DNA of 49,325 nt from PALSA-1006 sp036171275 (GTDB lineage: Bacteria; Pseudomonadota; Gammaproteobacteria; Burkholderiales; Gallionellaceae). This document shows, piece after piece, positions 35,780 to 44,584 of the stretch. How positions within the stretch are numbered: position 1 is the first letter of the stretch; every line of letters begins with the position of its first letter. Position numbers and translations under genes: made by a program. A model generated the notes under the pieces. That model saw only the letters and a list, made by a program, of their open reading frames with translations, was not told the origin of the DNA and made no database searches. The stretch is taken from NCBI GenBank assembly GCA_036171275.1, contig JAVHQT010000028.1, positions 1 through 49,325 on the forward strand, read 5' to 3'.

Positions 35780-36451
35780 TTAACGTCCTTTGGGCAGACA
35801 CAAGGCCGTACAAGGAATACCGTCATTATTTTTATCGAGGCTTTTAAGCCCGCAAGCGTTCAAATAATAATAGGCTTCATCGCAGCTAATCATTTGATTA
35901 CAATAAGTTTTTTGTCCGCAACGCATCTTTGCAACGATTAGCGAATGCCAGGATTTTGTCGGCGTCGTGTGCCCTCCATTGCTCATTGCGGTGTGCGATT
36001 TTCGCCATTGCGAGGGTTCGATTGGTCGGGCTTGCTGCCACAAACCCCGCCGCGCCAACTGCGCTTGTTGTTGCAACACCACGTAACGATGTTCAGGATG
36101 AAAATACGCCCATGCCATGCCACGCCGCACCTGCTCTTCATTGATATTTTGCTGGTCTAACCAAATCACCGCCACCGTGCGCCCGTATTTATCCGTCGCT
36201 TGCGGTTCGATGCGTACTTGCTTGCGCTGCACCAAAGCAAAAAGCGACAGCCGCGCTTGCCGGCCAAAGGCTTGGTCTTTTTCGGGCGCGTCAATATTCG
36301 CCAGTCTAATTTTGATTTTCTGCCGGTTGCGCAACACCAAAACGGTATCGCCATCCATGACCACCAATACTTTGGCGTCAAAATCTGCAGCAAAAACAGC
36401 TGAGAAAAAAAGTGAATTAAAACAGATAGTTACAAATAAAATCCAGTTCAC
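35780..36451 (-). CDS. Secreted thermonuclease-like protein with an Excalibur domain
   Basis: A 223-residue protein with a signal peptide (MNWILFVTICFNSLFFSAVFA). A staphylococcal-nuclease fold follows (VMDGDTVLVLRNRQKIKIRLANIDAPEKDQ, then DKYGRTVAVIW, INEEQVRRGMAW), keeping Asp, Arg and Glu residues of the active site. The C-terminal 50 residues form a Cys-rich Excalibur calcium-binding motif (CNQMISCDEAYYYLNAC, LDKNNDGIPC). It likely degrades nucleic acid outside the inner membrane. The start is GTG, overlapping the pgpA stop (GTGA), so it is translationally coupled. Confidence 0.88.
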   Translation of the reverse strand: MNWILFVTICFNSLFFSAVFAADFDAKVLVVMDGDTVLVLRNRQKIKIRLANIDAPEKDQAFGRQARLSLFALVQRKQVRIEPQATDKYGRTVAVIWLDQQNINEEQVRRGMAWAYFHPEHRYVVLQQQAQLARRGLWQQARPIEPSQWRKSHTAMSNGGHTTPTKSWHSLIVAKMRCGQKTYCNQMISCDEAYYYLNACGLKSLDKNNDGIPCTALCLPKGR

Positions 36452-36954
36452 AGCAGCCAGGTCTTTATCAATGCCAAACTCAGTAAAGTGTAGCCTGCCG
36501 CCAATAAATCATCAAACATGACGCCCAGTCCACCGTGCCATGTTTGATCATAATGGCGAATCGGTTGCGGTTTCCAAATGTCGAATAAGCGGAACAGCGA
36601 AAAAGCCAATAGCTGCCAAAAAAATCCGGACGGCGTAAAAAAAAGCACCAGCATAAAAGCGACAATTTCATCCCAGACAATACCGCCATAATCACCCACG
36701 CCCAGCTCGCGTCCGGTAATGTCGCAGACCCAAACCCCAATCGCAAAACACCAAATCAGCACCAAAACAAACATCGGCTCCGATAGGTGTTGCGCTAAAA
36801 AACTATACATGGGAAAAGCCACTAAAGTACCCACAGTGCCGGGGCCGCGTTTTGCCAGCCCCGCACCAAAACCAAAAGAAAGTAAATGCGCCGGATGGCT
36901 GAATAAAAATCCCCAAGTTGGCTTCATTTTTAATTCGTTATGCGAAGTGGTCAT
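36448..36954 (-). CDS. pgpA: Phosphatidylglycerophosphatase A
   Basis: A 168-residue membrane enzyme that dephosphorylates phosphatidylglycerophosphate. It has the family core: FGFGAGLAKRGPGTVGTLVAFP, the acidic segment GGIVWDEIVAFM, LFRLFDIWKPQPI, and GGLGVMFDDLLAAGY. The start is set at 36954 (MTTSHNEL), because GAGGAG at 36962-36967 is spaced seven bases from it; ATGs at 36960 and 36969 have poor spacing. It overlaps the end of thiL by 17 bases, the common thiL-pgpA arrangement. Confidence 0.93.
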   Translation of the reverse strand: MTTSHNELKMKPTWGFLFSHPAHLLSFGFGAGLAKRGPGTVGTLVAFPMYSFLAQHLSEPMFVLVLIWCFAIGVWVCDITGRELGVGDYGGIVWDEIVAFMLVLFFTPSGFFWQLLAFSLFRLFDIWKPQPIRHYDQTWHGGLGVMFDDLLAAGYTLLSLALIKTWLL

Positions 36955-37891
36955 AGCCATGCTCCTCAATATTCATGATTGCACCCTCAGCGCTTAAAAC
37001 GCGACATCCCAACTTAGAATCTATTTTTCCTATTAAAATCATAGATATACCTAATTTATCGCCAATTTCTTGGAGCTGTGCTCGATGGCGTACAGGCGCG
37101 GTAAAACACAATTCGTAATCATCGCCACCCGCCAAAATACAGCGTTGACGGTGTGCGGCGACGGGGTCGGCGAGCGGCAAAATAGCCTGCGAAAGTGCCG
37201 CAAAATTCAGTGTTGCGCCCACGCCAGAGCGTTGCAAGATATGCCCTAAATCTGCCAGTAAACCGTCAGAAATATCAATCGCGCTATGGGCGATGCCACG
37301 CAAAGCCTGACCCAAGGCGATACGCGGTTGCGGTTGATGCAAACGAGCGGCGCAAACAGAAAATTGCTCGGCAGACAAAATCAGCTTGCCCTGTAAATGT
37401 GCTAACGCTAACGCCGCTGCACCCACTGCGCCAGAAAGCCAAATTTCATCACCAATTTGAGCTCCCTCGCGGCGCAATGCCATGCCAGCGGGCACTTCCC
37501 CTAAAATACTAACGCTTAAAGTGAGCGCGCCGCGTGTGGTGTCACCGCCGACTAATTCCACTCCGTGTTGTTCGGCAAGCGCAAAAAATCCGCGACTAAA
37601 TTCAGCTAACCACGGCTCATCAATCTGTGGCAAAGACAGGGCTAAAGTTGCCCAGCGGGGTGTCGCACCCATCGCGGCCAGATCAGATAAGTTCACTGCC
37701 AGCGTTTTGTGTCCCAGCAAAAAAGGATTGGCGTCGGGGAAAAAATGCGTACCACTGACCAGCATATCGGTTGAAATAGCCAGTTCGTGCCCAGTCCGAA
37801 CTGATAATAATGCTGCGTCATCACCCACCCCTAAAACCGCATTCGGTGTGGCGCGAGTAAAGTAGCGACGGATTAGATTAAATTCAGACAT
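36938..37891 (-). CDS. thiL: Thiamine-monophosphate kinase
   Basis: A 317-residue PurM-like ATP-dependent kinase, the last step of thiamine diphosphate synthesis. Motifs: GVGDDAALL, STDMLVSGTHF, NLSDLAAMGATPRWATLALSLP, VGGDTTRGALTLSVSILGEVP, and SAIDISDGLLADLGHI. Start ATG at 37891. Its 3' end contains the ribosome-binding site of pgpA. A palindromic repeat separates it from orn upstream. Confidence 0.94.
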   Translation of the reverse strand: MSEFNLIRRYFTRATPNAVLGVGDDAALLSVRTGHELAISTDMLVSGTHFFPDANPFLLGHKTLAVNLSDLAAMGATPRWATLALSLPQIDEPWLAEFSRGFFALAEQHGVELVGGDTTRGALTLSVSILGEVPAGMALRREGAQIGDEIWLSGAVGAAALALAHLQGKLILSAEQFSVCAARLHQPQPRIALGQALRGIAHSAIDISDGLLADLGHILQRSGVGATLNFAALSQAILPLADPVAAHRQRCILAGGDDYELCFTAPVRHRAQLQEIGDKLGISMILIGKIDSKLGCRVLSAEGAIMNIEEHGYDHFA

Positions 37892-37961
37892 TTTTGATGA
37901 CCTAGCGGCCGTTTAACTCACCGATTACAAACCGAGCTTCCATTAGGCAAAATGCAGCAAA

Positions 37962-38051
37962 AAAACCGTTCGTGGTAAGCTCTTCGACGGGCTCAGGAAA
38001 GCCTTGTCAAACCATGAGCGACCCTTCGACGGGCTCAGGGCGAACGGTTTT
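37962..38051. repeat. Palindromic repeat between orn and thiL
   Basis: AAAACCGTTCG (37962-37972) and CGAACGGTTTT (38041-38051) are perfect outer arms. Between them two copies of CTTCGACGGGCTCAGG occur. Same family as the element inside the MmeI-like gene. It lies just after orn and could end its transcription. Confidence 0.85.
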
Positions 38052-38110
38052 AAGGCTAATGGATTATTTGGTTTTAAGCATTTGGTTTTAAGCCGCCCTT
38101 TGATTCTTTG

Positions 38111-38656
38111 TTACAGCTTAATAAAATGCTCGCGGTAAAATTTCATTTCTTCAATCGATTCGTAAATATCCGCCAACGCTTCGTGTTTATTATGTTTTTT
38201 CACGCCTTTCGCCAGCTCCGGTTTCCAGCGTTTCGCCAGCTCTTTTAAGGTGCTGACATCCAGATTACGGTAGTGGAAATAATCTTCCAGTTTTGGCATC
38301 CAGCGCGCCATAAAGCGACGGTCTTGGCAGATGGAATTGCCGCACATCGGCGAGGTACGCGCAGGAACATACTCCTTCAGAAAGTCGATAAATTGCGCTT
38401 CCACTTGCGCCTCATCCAACGTTGAGGCTTTGATGCGGTCGATTAAACCTGATTTGCCGTGCGTCGATTTATTCCAGTTATCCATCGCGTCCAGCACGTT
38501 ATCAGGCTGATGCACAACCAAGGTCGTCGCTTCGGCGACGGTGTTAAGCTCATTGTCGGTAATCACCATTGCCACTTCGATAATCCGATCCGTTTCTGGG
38601 ACTAAGCCCGTCATTTCCATGTCAAGCCAAATAAGGTTATTTTGATTTTGTGCCAT
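38111..38656 (-). CDS. orn: Oligoribonuclease
   Basis: A 181-residue DEDDh 3'-5' exonuclease that finishes RNA decay by cleaving di- and short oligoribonucleotides, including pGpG from cyclic-di-GMP breakdown. The acidic sites are DMEMTGL (residues 12-18), the SICQDRRFMARWMP segment, and the C-terminal HEALADIYESIEEM with its His and Asp. Start ATG at 38656 (MAQNQNNLIWLDMEMTGL). Divergent from the M48 protease gene. Confidence 0.95.
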   Translation of the reverse strand: MAQNQNNLIWLDMEMTGLVPETDRIIEVAMVITDNELNTVAEATTLVVHQPDNVLDAMDNWNKSTHGKSGLIDRIKASTLDEAQVEAQFIDFLKEYVPARTSPMCGNSICQDRRFMARWMPKLEDYFHYRNLDVSTLKELAKRWKPELAKGVKKHNKHEALADIYESIEEMKFYREHFIKL

Positions 38657-38758
38657 AATCCGCCGCCTTGTGAAGAGTTAAAATTTTCGGGCGCGTATTG
38701 TGGCACAGTCGCCCTCTTTTGTTTTTGAGGTTTTTATAGCGTCACCGATTAAATCAAT

Positions 38759-38854
38759 CGTTGCCCTGAGCTTGTCGAAGGGTGAAGTGAAAGTAATTAA
38801 ATTTTAGAGATTTATTCCGTTATGGTTCGACAAGCTCACCACGAGCGGAATAAA
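38759..38854. repeat. Palindromic repeat in the orn/M48 divergent promoter region
   Basis: Contains CCCTGAGCTTGTCGAAGGG (38764-38782) and, 40 bases on, GGTTCGACAAGCTCACCACG (from 38824), members of the same repeat family. TTTATTCCG (38811-38819) pairs with CGGAATAAA (38846-38854). It ends 27 bases before the protease start and so occupies its promoter. Confidence 0.8.
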
Positions 38855-38880
38855 ACAACACTTTTTTAAGATAGACAATA

Positions 38881-40155
38881 ATGACCGCACACCTTTTTAG
38901 TAGTTTATTTTTAGTGCTTTTGCTGCTGACAACCCTGATTAAATGGGGCTTAGCGAGCCGTCAATTGCGCCATGTACACGCCCATCGTGGGCAAGTACCC
39001 GCCGAATTCGCCGCACAAATCCCCCTAGAATCACACCAAAAAGCGGCGGATTACACCTGCGCTAAAACACGCTTGACGCGCTGGTCACTGCTGTTTGACA
39101 GCGTGTTACTGCTTGCCTTCACCTTAGGCGGCGGCATTCAGTGGATCAACGACTGGGCACTGACTGCCTTTGATTCCACCTTGTGGCAAGGAATGAGTTT
39201 ATTGGTGGCAGTCATGCTGCTCAGCTCGCTTTTGGAAATGCCGTTTGGCTGGTATAGCACGTTTGTGATTGAGGCAAAATTTGGCTTTAACAACATGACC
39301 ATAAAGCTGTATGTCTTTGATTTAATTAAAGGTTTATTGGTCGGCGCGCTATTAGGATTACCTTTATTATTGGGCGTATTGTGGTTGATGGAAAAAATGG
39401 GCGCGCTCTGGTGGTTATACGTTTGGGGCGTCTGGGTCAGCTTTAATTTGCTACTGTTATTTATTTATCCGAGCTTTATCGCGCCCTTGTTTAATCAATT
39501 TCAACCCTTGCAAGATGAAGCATTAGAACAACGCATCGCCGCTTTACTGGCACGCTGCGGCTTTAACGCCAACGGCTTATTCGTCATGGATGGCTCGAAA
39601 CGCAGTTCGCACGGCAACGCGTATTTCACCGGCTTCGGCAAAACAAAGCGCATTGTGTTTTTTGATACTTTGCTGCAACGCCTCACCCCTGCCGAGATAG
39701 ATGCCGTGCTAGCGCACGAACTCGGGCATTTCAAACATCGCCACGTCATGCAGCGCATTGCGGTGACGTTTGTGTTGAGTCTGGGATTTTTGTGGTTGCT
39801 CGCGCAATTAATGCAAGTGCCATGGTTTTATCAAGGCTTGGGCGTTCAGCATCAATCCACCGCCTTAGCTTTATTACTCTTTTTTATGGTATTGCCGGTG
39901 GTCAGTTTTTGGCTGCAACCCTTATCATCACTGGCTTCACGCAAACACGAATTTCAAGCCGATGCCTACGCTGCCCAGCAAACCGACGCAGCTGATTTGA
40001 GCCGCGCACTGGTTAAACTCTATCAAGACAACGCCAAAACACTCACGCCAGACCCGTGGTATGCCAGTGTGTACGAATCACATCCGCCTGCGCTAGCGCG
40101 GATTGCCCACTTAAACTTGACTCAACAACCCGTTCGCCCTGAGCTTGCCGAATAG
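38881..40155 (+). CDS. M48-family membrane metallopeptidase (Ste24/HtpX-like)
   Basis: A 424-residue protein with an M48 N-terminal membrane domain (residues about 1-200, several hydrophobic segments) and a zinc peptidase domain. The zinc site is HELGHFKHRH at about 279-288, with the downstream Glu in SRKHEFQADAYA. It resembles CAAX-protease Ste24, and in bacteria it is thought to act in membrane protein quality control. The last eight residues (VRPELAE and its lead-in) and the stop TAG come from a half-copy of the palindromic repeat, so the natural C-terminus has been replaced or extended. Confidence 0.9.
   Translation: MTAHLFSSLFLVLLLLTTLIKWGLASRQLRHVHAHRGQVPAEFAAQIPLESHQKAADYTCAKTRLTRWSLLFDSVLLLAFTLGGGIQWINDWALTAFDSTLWQGMSLLVAVMLLSSLLEMPFGWYSTFVIEAKFGFNNMTIKLYVFDLIKGLLVGALLGLPLLLGVLWLMEKMGALWWLYVWGVWVSFNLLLLFIYPSFIAPLFNQFQPLQDEALEQRIAALLARCGFNANGLFVMDGSKRSSHGNAYFTGFGKTKRIVFFDTLLQRLTPAEIDAVLAHELGHFKHRHVMQRIAVTFVLSLGFLWLLAQLMQVPWFYQGLGVQHQSTALALLLFFMVLPVVSFWLQPLSSLASRKHEFQADAYAAQQTDAADLSRALVKLYQDNAKTLTPDPWYASVYESHPPALARIAHLNLTQQPVRPELAE
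40129..40155. repeat. Half-copy of the CGTTCG palindromic repeat at a gene end
   Basis: CCCGTTCGCCCTGAGCTTGC followed by CGAATAG matches the left arm of the repeat family. It encodes PVRPELAE and supplies the stop codon of the M48 gene. No right arm follows. Confidence 0.75.
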
Positions 40156-40214
40156 TGAGTTAATCTATTGATTATATTGAATTTTTTATTTAATGTACTT
40201 TTAAAGCCAACCCG

Positions 40215-42460
40215 ATGACCGATCTTTTCCCTCAATCTTGGCTCAACAACACTTTATTTGACGACGGTTTTATCGCGCAAAAGCAAGCGGAATTGGCGGC
40301 GCAGCCGTTACCGTTTGACCTAAGCCATTGGTTAGAAGCGCATTTCGATGCGGCAACACTGGCCGCCCGCAACGAAGCGCAGTTGGAAGAAAAATTGATT
40401 GCACCGTTATTGGCGCAGCTCGGTTGGACAAAAGCCAATCAAGTCGGCATCACTGTGCAGGGAAAATTTGCCAAGCCGGATTACTGTTTATTGCTGCATC
40501 CAGAAGACGAAAACGCCCTGATTGCCAACAAAGATCACGCTTTAATCACCGCGATTTGCGAATCCAAAGCGTGGGATAAAAATCTGGACACTGGCAAAGC
40601 CGACCAAAAAGACAATCCGCATCATCAACTCCAGTTTTACCTCAGCACCATGCGCGTGCGTTTTGGTTTTTTGACCAACGGGCGAATTTGGCGCGTGTAT
40701 GACACCGACAAAATCACCGCTAAAAAAACCTTTCTGGAATTTGATTTAGCGCAATTACTCAACTGCGGCGAAGTAGAAAAAGCGCAAGGACTGGCGCTGT
40801 TCGCGTTTTTCTTTGCCCGCGACACCTACTTGCCGACTGGCAAAACCAGCGCCATTCAACAAGCCATCGCCGCTTCCCACGACTTCACGCTGGCAGTAGA
40901 AGAAAATCTCAAAGCGGTGATTTACGGCTACGCGGGCGAAGATTCTATATTTGAAATGATGGGACGCGGCATTGCCGACGCCAACCCGCACGCCAGCCTT
41001 GCCGACGTGTATGAACACAGCGTTATTTTGTTATTCCGCCTGCTCTTCGTGGTGTATTTTGAAGACAAAAACCGCGAACTACTCAGCCGCCACCGTTTTT
41101 ATGCCAATTACAGTTTATTCAATCTATTCAATGAGTTAAGAAAAATATCTGCAGAGCGCGACCCCTTGCACGATGGCATTTTTGCGTTAAAAAAGCTGTT
41201 TGAAATGCTAGACCAGGGCGCGGGCGACATCGACATTCCCCTGTTTAACGGCGGACTATTTGACCCGGCGCGAGCACCTTTATTACTCACGCCGAAAATT
41301 TTCGACAATGCCACCTTGCGCAACATTCTGGAAAAACTGCGCTACAAAACCAGCCGAGGCACGACCCTTTTTGACACGCGGCGCGACTTCAAAAATATGA
41401 GCGTCACCCACTTGGGACGCATTTACGAAGGCTTGCTCGAATTCCGTTTTGAGCGCGCCACTGAGACGGCCGTGTATCTGGAATATGAAAGTAGCAGCAC
41501 CAAAGGCAAGTCTGTCGAAGCCTATTTTGATAGCTACGATTTAGCCCAGCTACGCAAAGAAAAAAGCTTCAAAGCCTTGCGCGAAATTCCGCTGCAAAAA
41601 GGCGCGGTTTATCTCAAAAGTGCCAGCAACTCGCGCAAAACCAGTGCTAGTTATTACACGCCGCCGTCCTTATCGCAACCGCTGGTCAAAGCTGCCGTTG
41701 ACCACGCCACCGCCAGCGGCAAACGCTTTACCGAACTCAAAATTCTCGACAACGCCTGTGGTAGCGGGCATTTTTTGGTCGAAGCCTTGGGCTACCTCAC
41801 CGACTTGGCACTGGCGCAACTCGAACACGATGCCGACTTACAAAAACTGGTACATGACGAACGCGAAAAAATCGCCGAACAACTGCGCAGTTTGAATTTA
41901 GATTATCTGCCGGAAGATGCACAAATCCTCAAGCGCGCTTTGCTCAAACGCTGCATTTTTGGCGTGGACTTAAACCCGTTTGCGGTCGAACTAGCGCGTC
42001 TCTCGCTGTGGATGGACAGCTTTATTTTTGGCACGCCACTCTCGTTTATTGAACACCACGTGCAACACGGCAACGCCTTGATGGGCGCGACCGTGCAAGA
42101 TTTCATCCGCTACAACGCGGTGGAAGTGGCACAAAACGACTTATTCGTGAACAACTTAGGCAGCAAATTTGACGAGTTGCGCAGCGTGATGCACGAGCTG
42201 GATGCCTTGCGCGACACCACAGCGGCGGAAGTGGACCACTCCAAAAAACTCTGGAAAAACAGCATCGCCCCCAAACTTAATTTACTGTCACGCGCGCTCA
42301 GTTTTATCTGCACCCGCCGCGCTTTGCTGGCAGAAAATGACAAAACGGCTTGCCAGTTATTAGACAAAACGCCGGATTTGCTCAAGCAATTATTTAACGA
42401 AAGCAAAAGCTCAACTAAACCGTTTGAGGAAAGCTCAACTAAACCGTTTGAGGAAAGCTC
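40215..42460 (+). CDS. Eco57I-like type IIG restriction-methyltransferase, N-terminal part up to the assembly gap
   Basis: An approximately 748-residue N-terminal part of a fused restriction enzyme and adenine methyltransferase. Asp89 and Glu116-Ser-Lys118 (AKPDYCL, AICESKAW) form a PD-(D/E)xK nuclease site. LTNGRIWRVYDT is typical of the class. A helical region follows, then TSASYYTPPSL and methyltransferase motif I, LDNACGSGHFL, near residue 512, then GVDLNPFAVELARLSLWM. The frame then enters a tandem array encoding SSTKPFEE and runs into 100 Ns. The frame after the gap appears shifted only because the N run is a placeholder. The gene ends in the portion at 42632-44464. Confidence 0.85.
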
Positions 42461-42610
42461 NNNNNNNNNNNNNNNNNNNNNNNNNNNNNNNNNNNNNNNN
42501 NNNNNNNNNNNNNNNNNNNNNNNNNNNNNNNNNNNNNNNNNNNNNNNNNNNNNNNNNNNNAACCGTTTGAGGAAAGCTCAACTAAACCGTTTGAGGAAAG
42601 CTCAACTAAA
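42400..42610 (+). repeat. 24-bp tandem array inside the type IIG gene, split by an assembly gap
   Basis: Two units precede and at least two follow the N run, each encoding SSTKPFEE. Matching the units on both sides, the true missing length should be 5 plus a multiple of 24 bases, all of which keep the reading frame; 100 does not. The unit resembles the left arm of the CGTTCG palindrome that ends the array (CCGTT-G-GG-AGCT), so it may have arisen from it. Confidence 0.85.
42461..42560. other. Assembly gap (100 N)
   Basis: A run of exactly 100 Ns, the usual placeholder for a gap of unknown size. It falls inside the 24-bp tandem array, which probably caused the assembly to break. Confidence 0.98.
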
Positions 42611-42668
42611 CCGTTCGTGGTGAGCTTGTAGAACCACCCCAGCGCTTCGACCAGCTCACCACGAACGG
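42611..42668. repeat. Palindromic repeat inside the type IIG gene, carrying an in-frame TAG
   Basis: CCGTTCGTGGTGAGC (42611-42625) and GCTCACCACGAACGG (42654-42668) are perfect 15-base arms. The element follows directly on the tandem array and is read in the same frame as the downstream portion. TAG at 42629-42631 arises where other copies have GTCGAA. Confidence 0.9.
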
Positions 42669-44464
42669 GAGGGCTGCTCAAGCAAATCGAAACTTACGCC
42701 AGGCGCTATCGTTTTTTCCATTACGAAGTGGCGTTTCCTGAAGCGTTTGCTGGCAACAAAAAAGGCTTTGACATCATCGTCGGCAACCCGCCGTGGGACA
42801 AAACCAAATTTGCCGATACCGACTTTTTTCCGCAATACCACAGCAATTATCGCAGCCTGAAAAACACCGAAAAAGCCGCCGTACAAAAACGCTTGCTGGA
42901 AAGTGAACACATCGCCGCTGCCTACCAAAGCGCGCAGCGCAATATGGAAATCAGCAATGAGTTTTATAAAGCCGCGTTTCCGCTGAATAAGGGCGCGGGC
43001 GACGGCAATCTGTTTCGCTTTTTTGTAGAACGCAACCTCGGTTTGCTCAGTGACGGCGGCAGTTTGAACTATGTTTTGCCCAGCGCGCTGCTGTTTGAAG
43101 AAGGCTCAATGGCACTGCGCCAGCATATTTTTACCCAGTGCCAAATGCCGTTTTTCTGGAGTTTTGAAAATCGCAACGGCATTTTCCCCGACGTAGATTC
43201 GCGCTATAAATTTGCCTTAATGCAGGTGGTGAATAGCGCGCCGGATTGCTCCCTCCCCGTCAAGGGGAGGGTTGGGGTGGGGATGGGGGAAATGCCCGCT
43301 AATCCACCCATCCCCCACCTAGACTCCCCCTTGTACCCGCAAGGAGTAGGCCGTGGTTGTAAGGGGCTAAAGCCCCAACAACACACGCTCAAGGGGGAGG
43401 AACAAGGCAAGCCCGAGGGGGTGATCGACACCGCCTTCTATTTGCTCGACCCGGCGGAATTGCGCGACCCCGCGCGGCATATTGCTTACCCATTGATTAC
43501 ATTGAAGAAATTATCTCCACAACAATGGGCATTGATGGAATTGCGTGACGGGACGGATTTGCCGATTTTGCAAAAATGCTACGCGGCGTTTCCTGCGCTG
43601 TCGCCGGATTGGTTAGATTTTCGTAATGAATTGCACATGACGGCAGATAAAGCGCTATTCATGGAAACCTTTGCCGAAGGACGCTTGCCGCTGTTTGAAG
43701 GCAAGATGATTTGGCAATTCAGCCATGTTTTCGATACGCCGCAATACTGGCTGGATAAGACTGCATTTGATGCGCGGCTAAAAAGCAAAGAACTGCATCG
43801 CATGGCGCAAGATTTGGGCATCACCAAAGCGCAAGCCAGCCAAGATGAAGCCGCGATTCGCTTTGATCGCGAATTTGTGCGCATCGGCTTTCGTGCCATT
43901 GCCCGTGATACTGATGAGCGCACCTTGATTTTTGCTTTACTGCCAAAAAATTGTGGAGCTGGAAATTCTGTGAATATCAGCATTCCCAAAAAATATTGGC
44001 GAAATGAGGCAAGTAAGGTCGTTACAAAAATCGTTTCACCGTTACGGCTGTTGTTCGCACTGGCATGGTTAAATAGTATTGAAATTGATTGGATGGCACG
44101 GCTAATGATTCAAATTAATGTCAATCAAACCTATCTCTACCGCCTACCCATGCCGCAACCTTCCGACGACGAAATCCGCGCCAATGCAGACTTTGCGCAA
44201 CTGGCGAAAAACGCGCTATTGCTGAGTTTGGCGGCGGATTGGGATCGTTTTGCGGAGCTCGCGCCGCTGTTTGAACTGGCGAAAACCGACGTGCCACAAA
44301 CCGATAAAGCCTGCGATAAACTGCGCGCTGAAAACGATAAAATCGTCGCTAAACTTTATGGCATTAGCGACCCTGAATTCGCACATTTGCTGCAAAGTTT
44401 TAAGGTGATGGCGGCTAAACGCCCAGAATATTTGGCCTTGCTGGCTTCCGTCATGCTGGCGTAG
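42632..44464 (+). CDS. Eco57I-like type IIG restriction-methyltransferase, C-terminal part
   Basis: In frame with the N-terminal part once the gap is corrected. From about 42671, family sequence resumes: LLKQIETYARRYRFFHYEVAF, the catalytic motif IV GNPPW (about 42785), then NYVLPSALLFEEGSMALRQH, DSRYKFALMQ, and a target-recognition region ending RLPMPQPSDDEI. A GTG at 42728 is the first usable start if translated separately, but it has no ribosome-binding site. About 60 residues between VVNSAP and VIDTAFYLLD are foreign and encoded by a GC-rich palindromic element. The stop TAG lies at the edge of another dispersed repeat. The enzyme is probably inactive unless the upstream TAG is suppressed. 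Confidence 0.8.
   Translation, partial: NHPSASTSSPRTGGLLKQIETYARRYRFFHYEVAFPEAFAGNKKGFDIIVGNPPWDKTKFADTDFFPQYHSNYRSLKNTEKAAVQKRLLESEHIAAAYQSAQRNMEISNEFYKAAFPLNKGAGDGNLFRFFVERNLGLLSDGGSLNYVLPSALLFEEGSMALRQHIFTQCQMPFFWSFENRNGIFPDVDSRYKFALMQVVNSAPDCSLPVKGRVGVGMGEMPANPPIPHLDSPLYPQGVGRGCKGLKPQQHTLKGEEQGKPEGVIDTAFYLLDPAELRDPARHIAYPLITLKKLSPQQWALMELRDGTDLPILQKCYAAFPALSPDWLDFRNELHMTADKALFMETFAEGRLPLFEGKMIWQFSHVFDTPQYWLDKTAFDARLKSKELHRMAQDLGITKAQASQDEAAIRFDREFVRIGFRAIARDTDERTLIFALLPKNCGAGNSVNISIPKKYWRNEASKVVTKIVSPLRLLFALAWLNSIEIDWMARLMIQINVNQTYLYRLPMPQPSDDEIRANADFAQLAKNALLLSLAADWDRFAELAPLFELAKTDVPQTDKACDKLRAENDKIVAKLYGISDPEFAHLLQSFKVMAAKRPEYLALLASVMLA
43251..43400. repeat. GC-rich nested palindromic element inserted in the type IIG gene
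   Basis: Four hairpins are nested in sequence: CCCTCCCC/GGGGAGGG (43251-43271), GGTGGGGATGGG/CCCATCCCCCACC (43277-43319), CTCCCCCTTG/CAAGGGGGAG (43324-43399) and, within it, GGGGCT/AGCCCC (43363-43376). Base composition differs sharply from the surrounding gene. The element is open in frame and encodes a Gly/Pro/Lys-rich stretch. Confidence 0.85.
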
Positions 44465-44537
44465 GCCGGAATCCGTCGGGTTTATTGAAAAAGGCCTTTT
44501 TTGTTTTAACTGGATTTCGGCCTTCGCCGGAATGACG
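44463..44537. repeat. Dispersed palindrome (GGATTTCGGCCTTCGCCGGAATGACG type)
   Basis: GCCGGAATCC (44464-44473) and GGATTTCGGC, followed by TCGCCGGAATGACG, are arms of a widespread proteobacterial repeat that, read on the minus strand, encodes VIPAKAEIQ. The type IIG stop lies at its left edge. An AAAAAGGCCTTTTTT palindrome (44488-44503) lies between the arms. Confidence 0.7.
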
Positions 44538-44584
44538 AAGTGGCAGACATAATTTTTAACATTACTTAACTCATTGATTATATT

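Noticed and set aside
42400..42610. Possible CRISPR array at the tandem repeat
   Set aside because: The units are directly adjacent with no unique spacers, are read as protein, and no cas gene is present.
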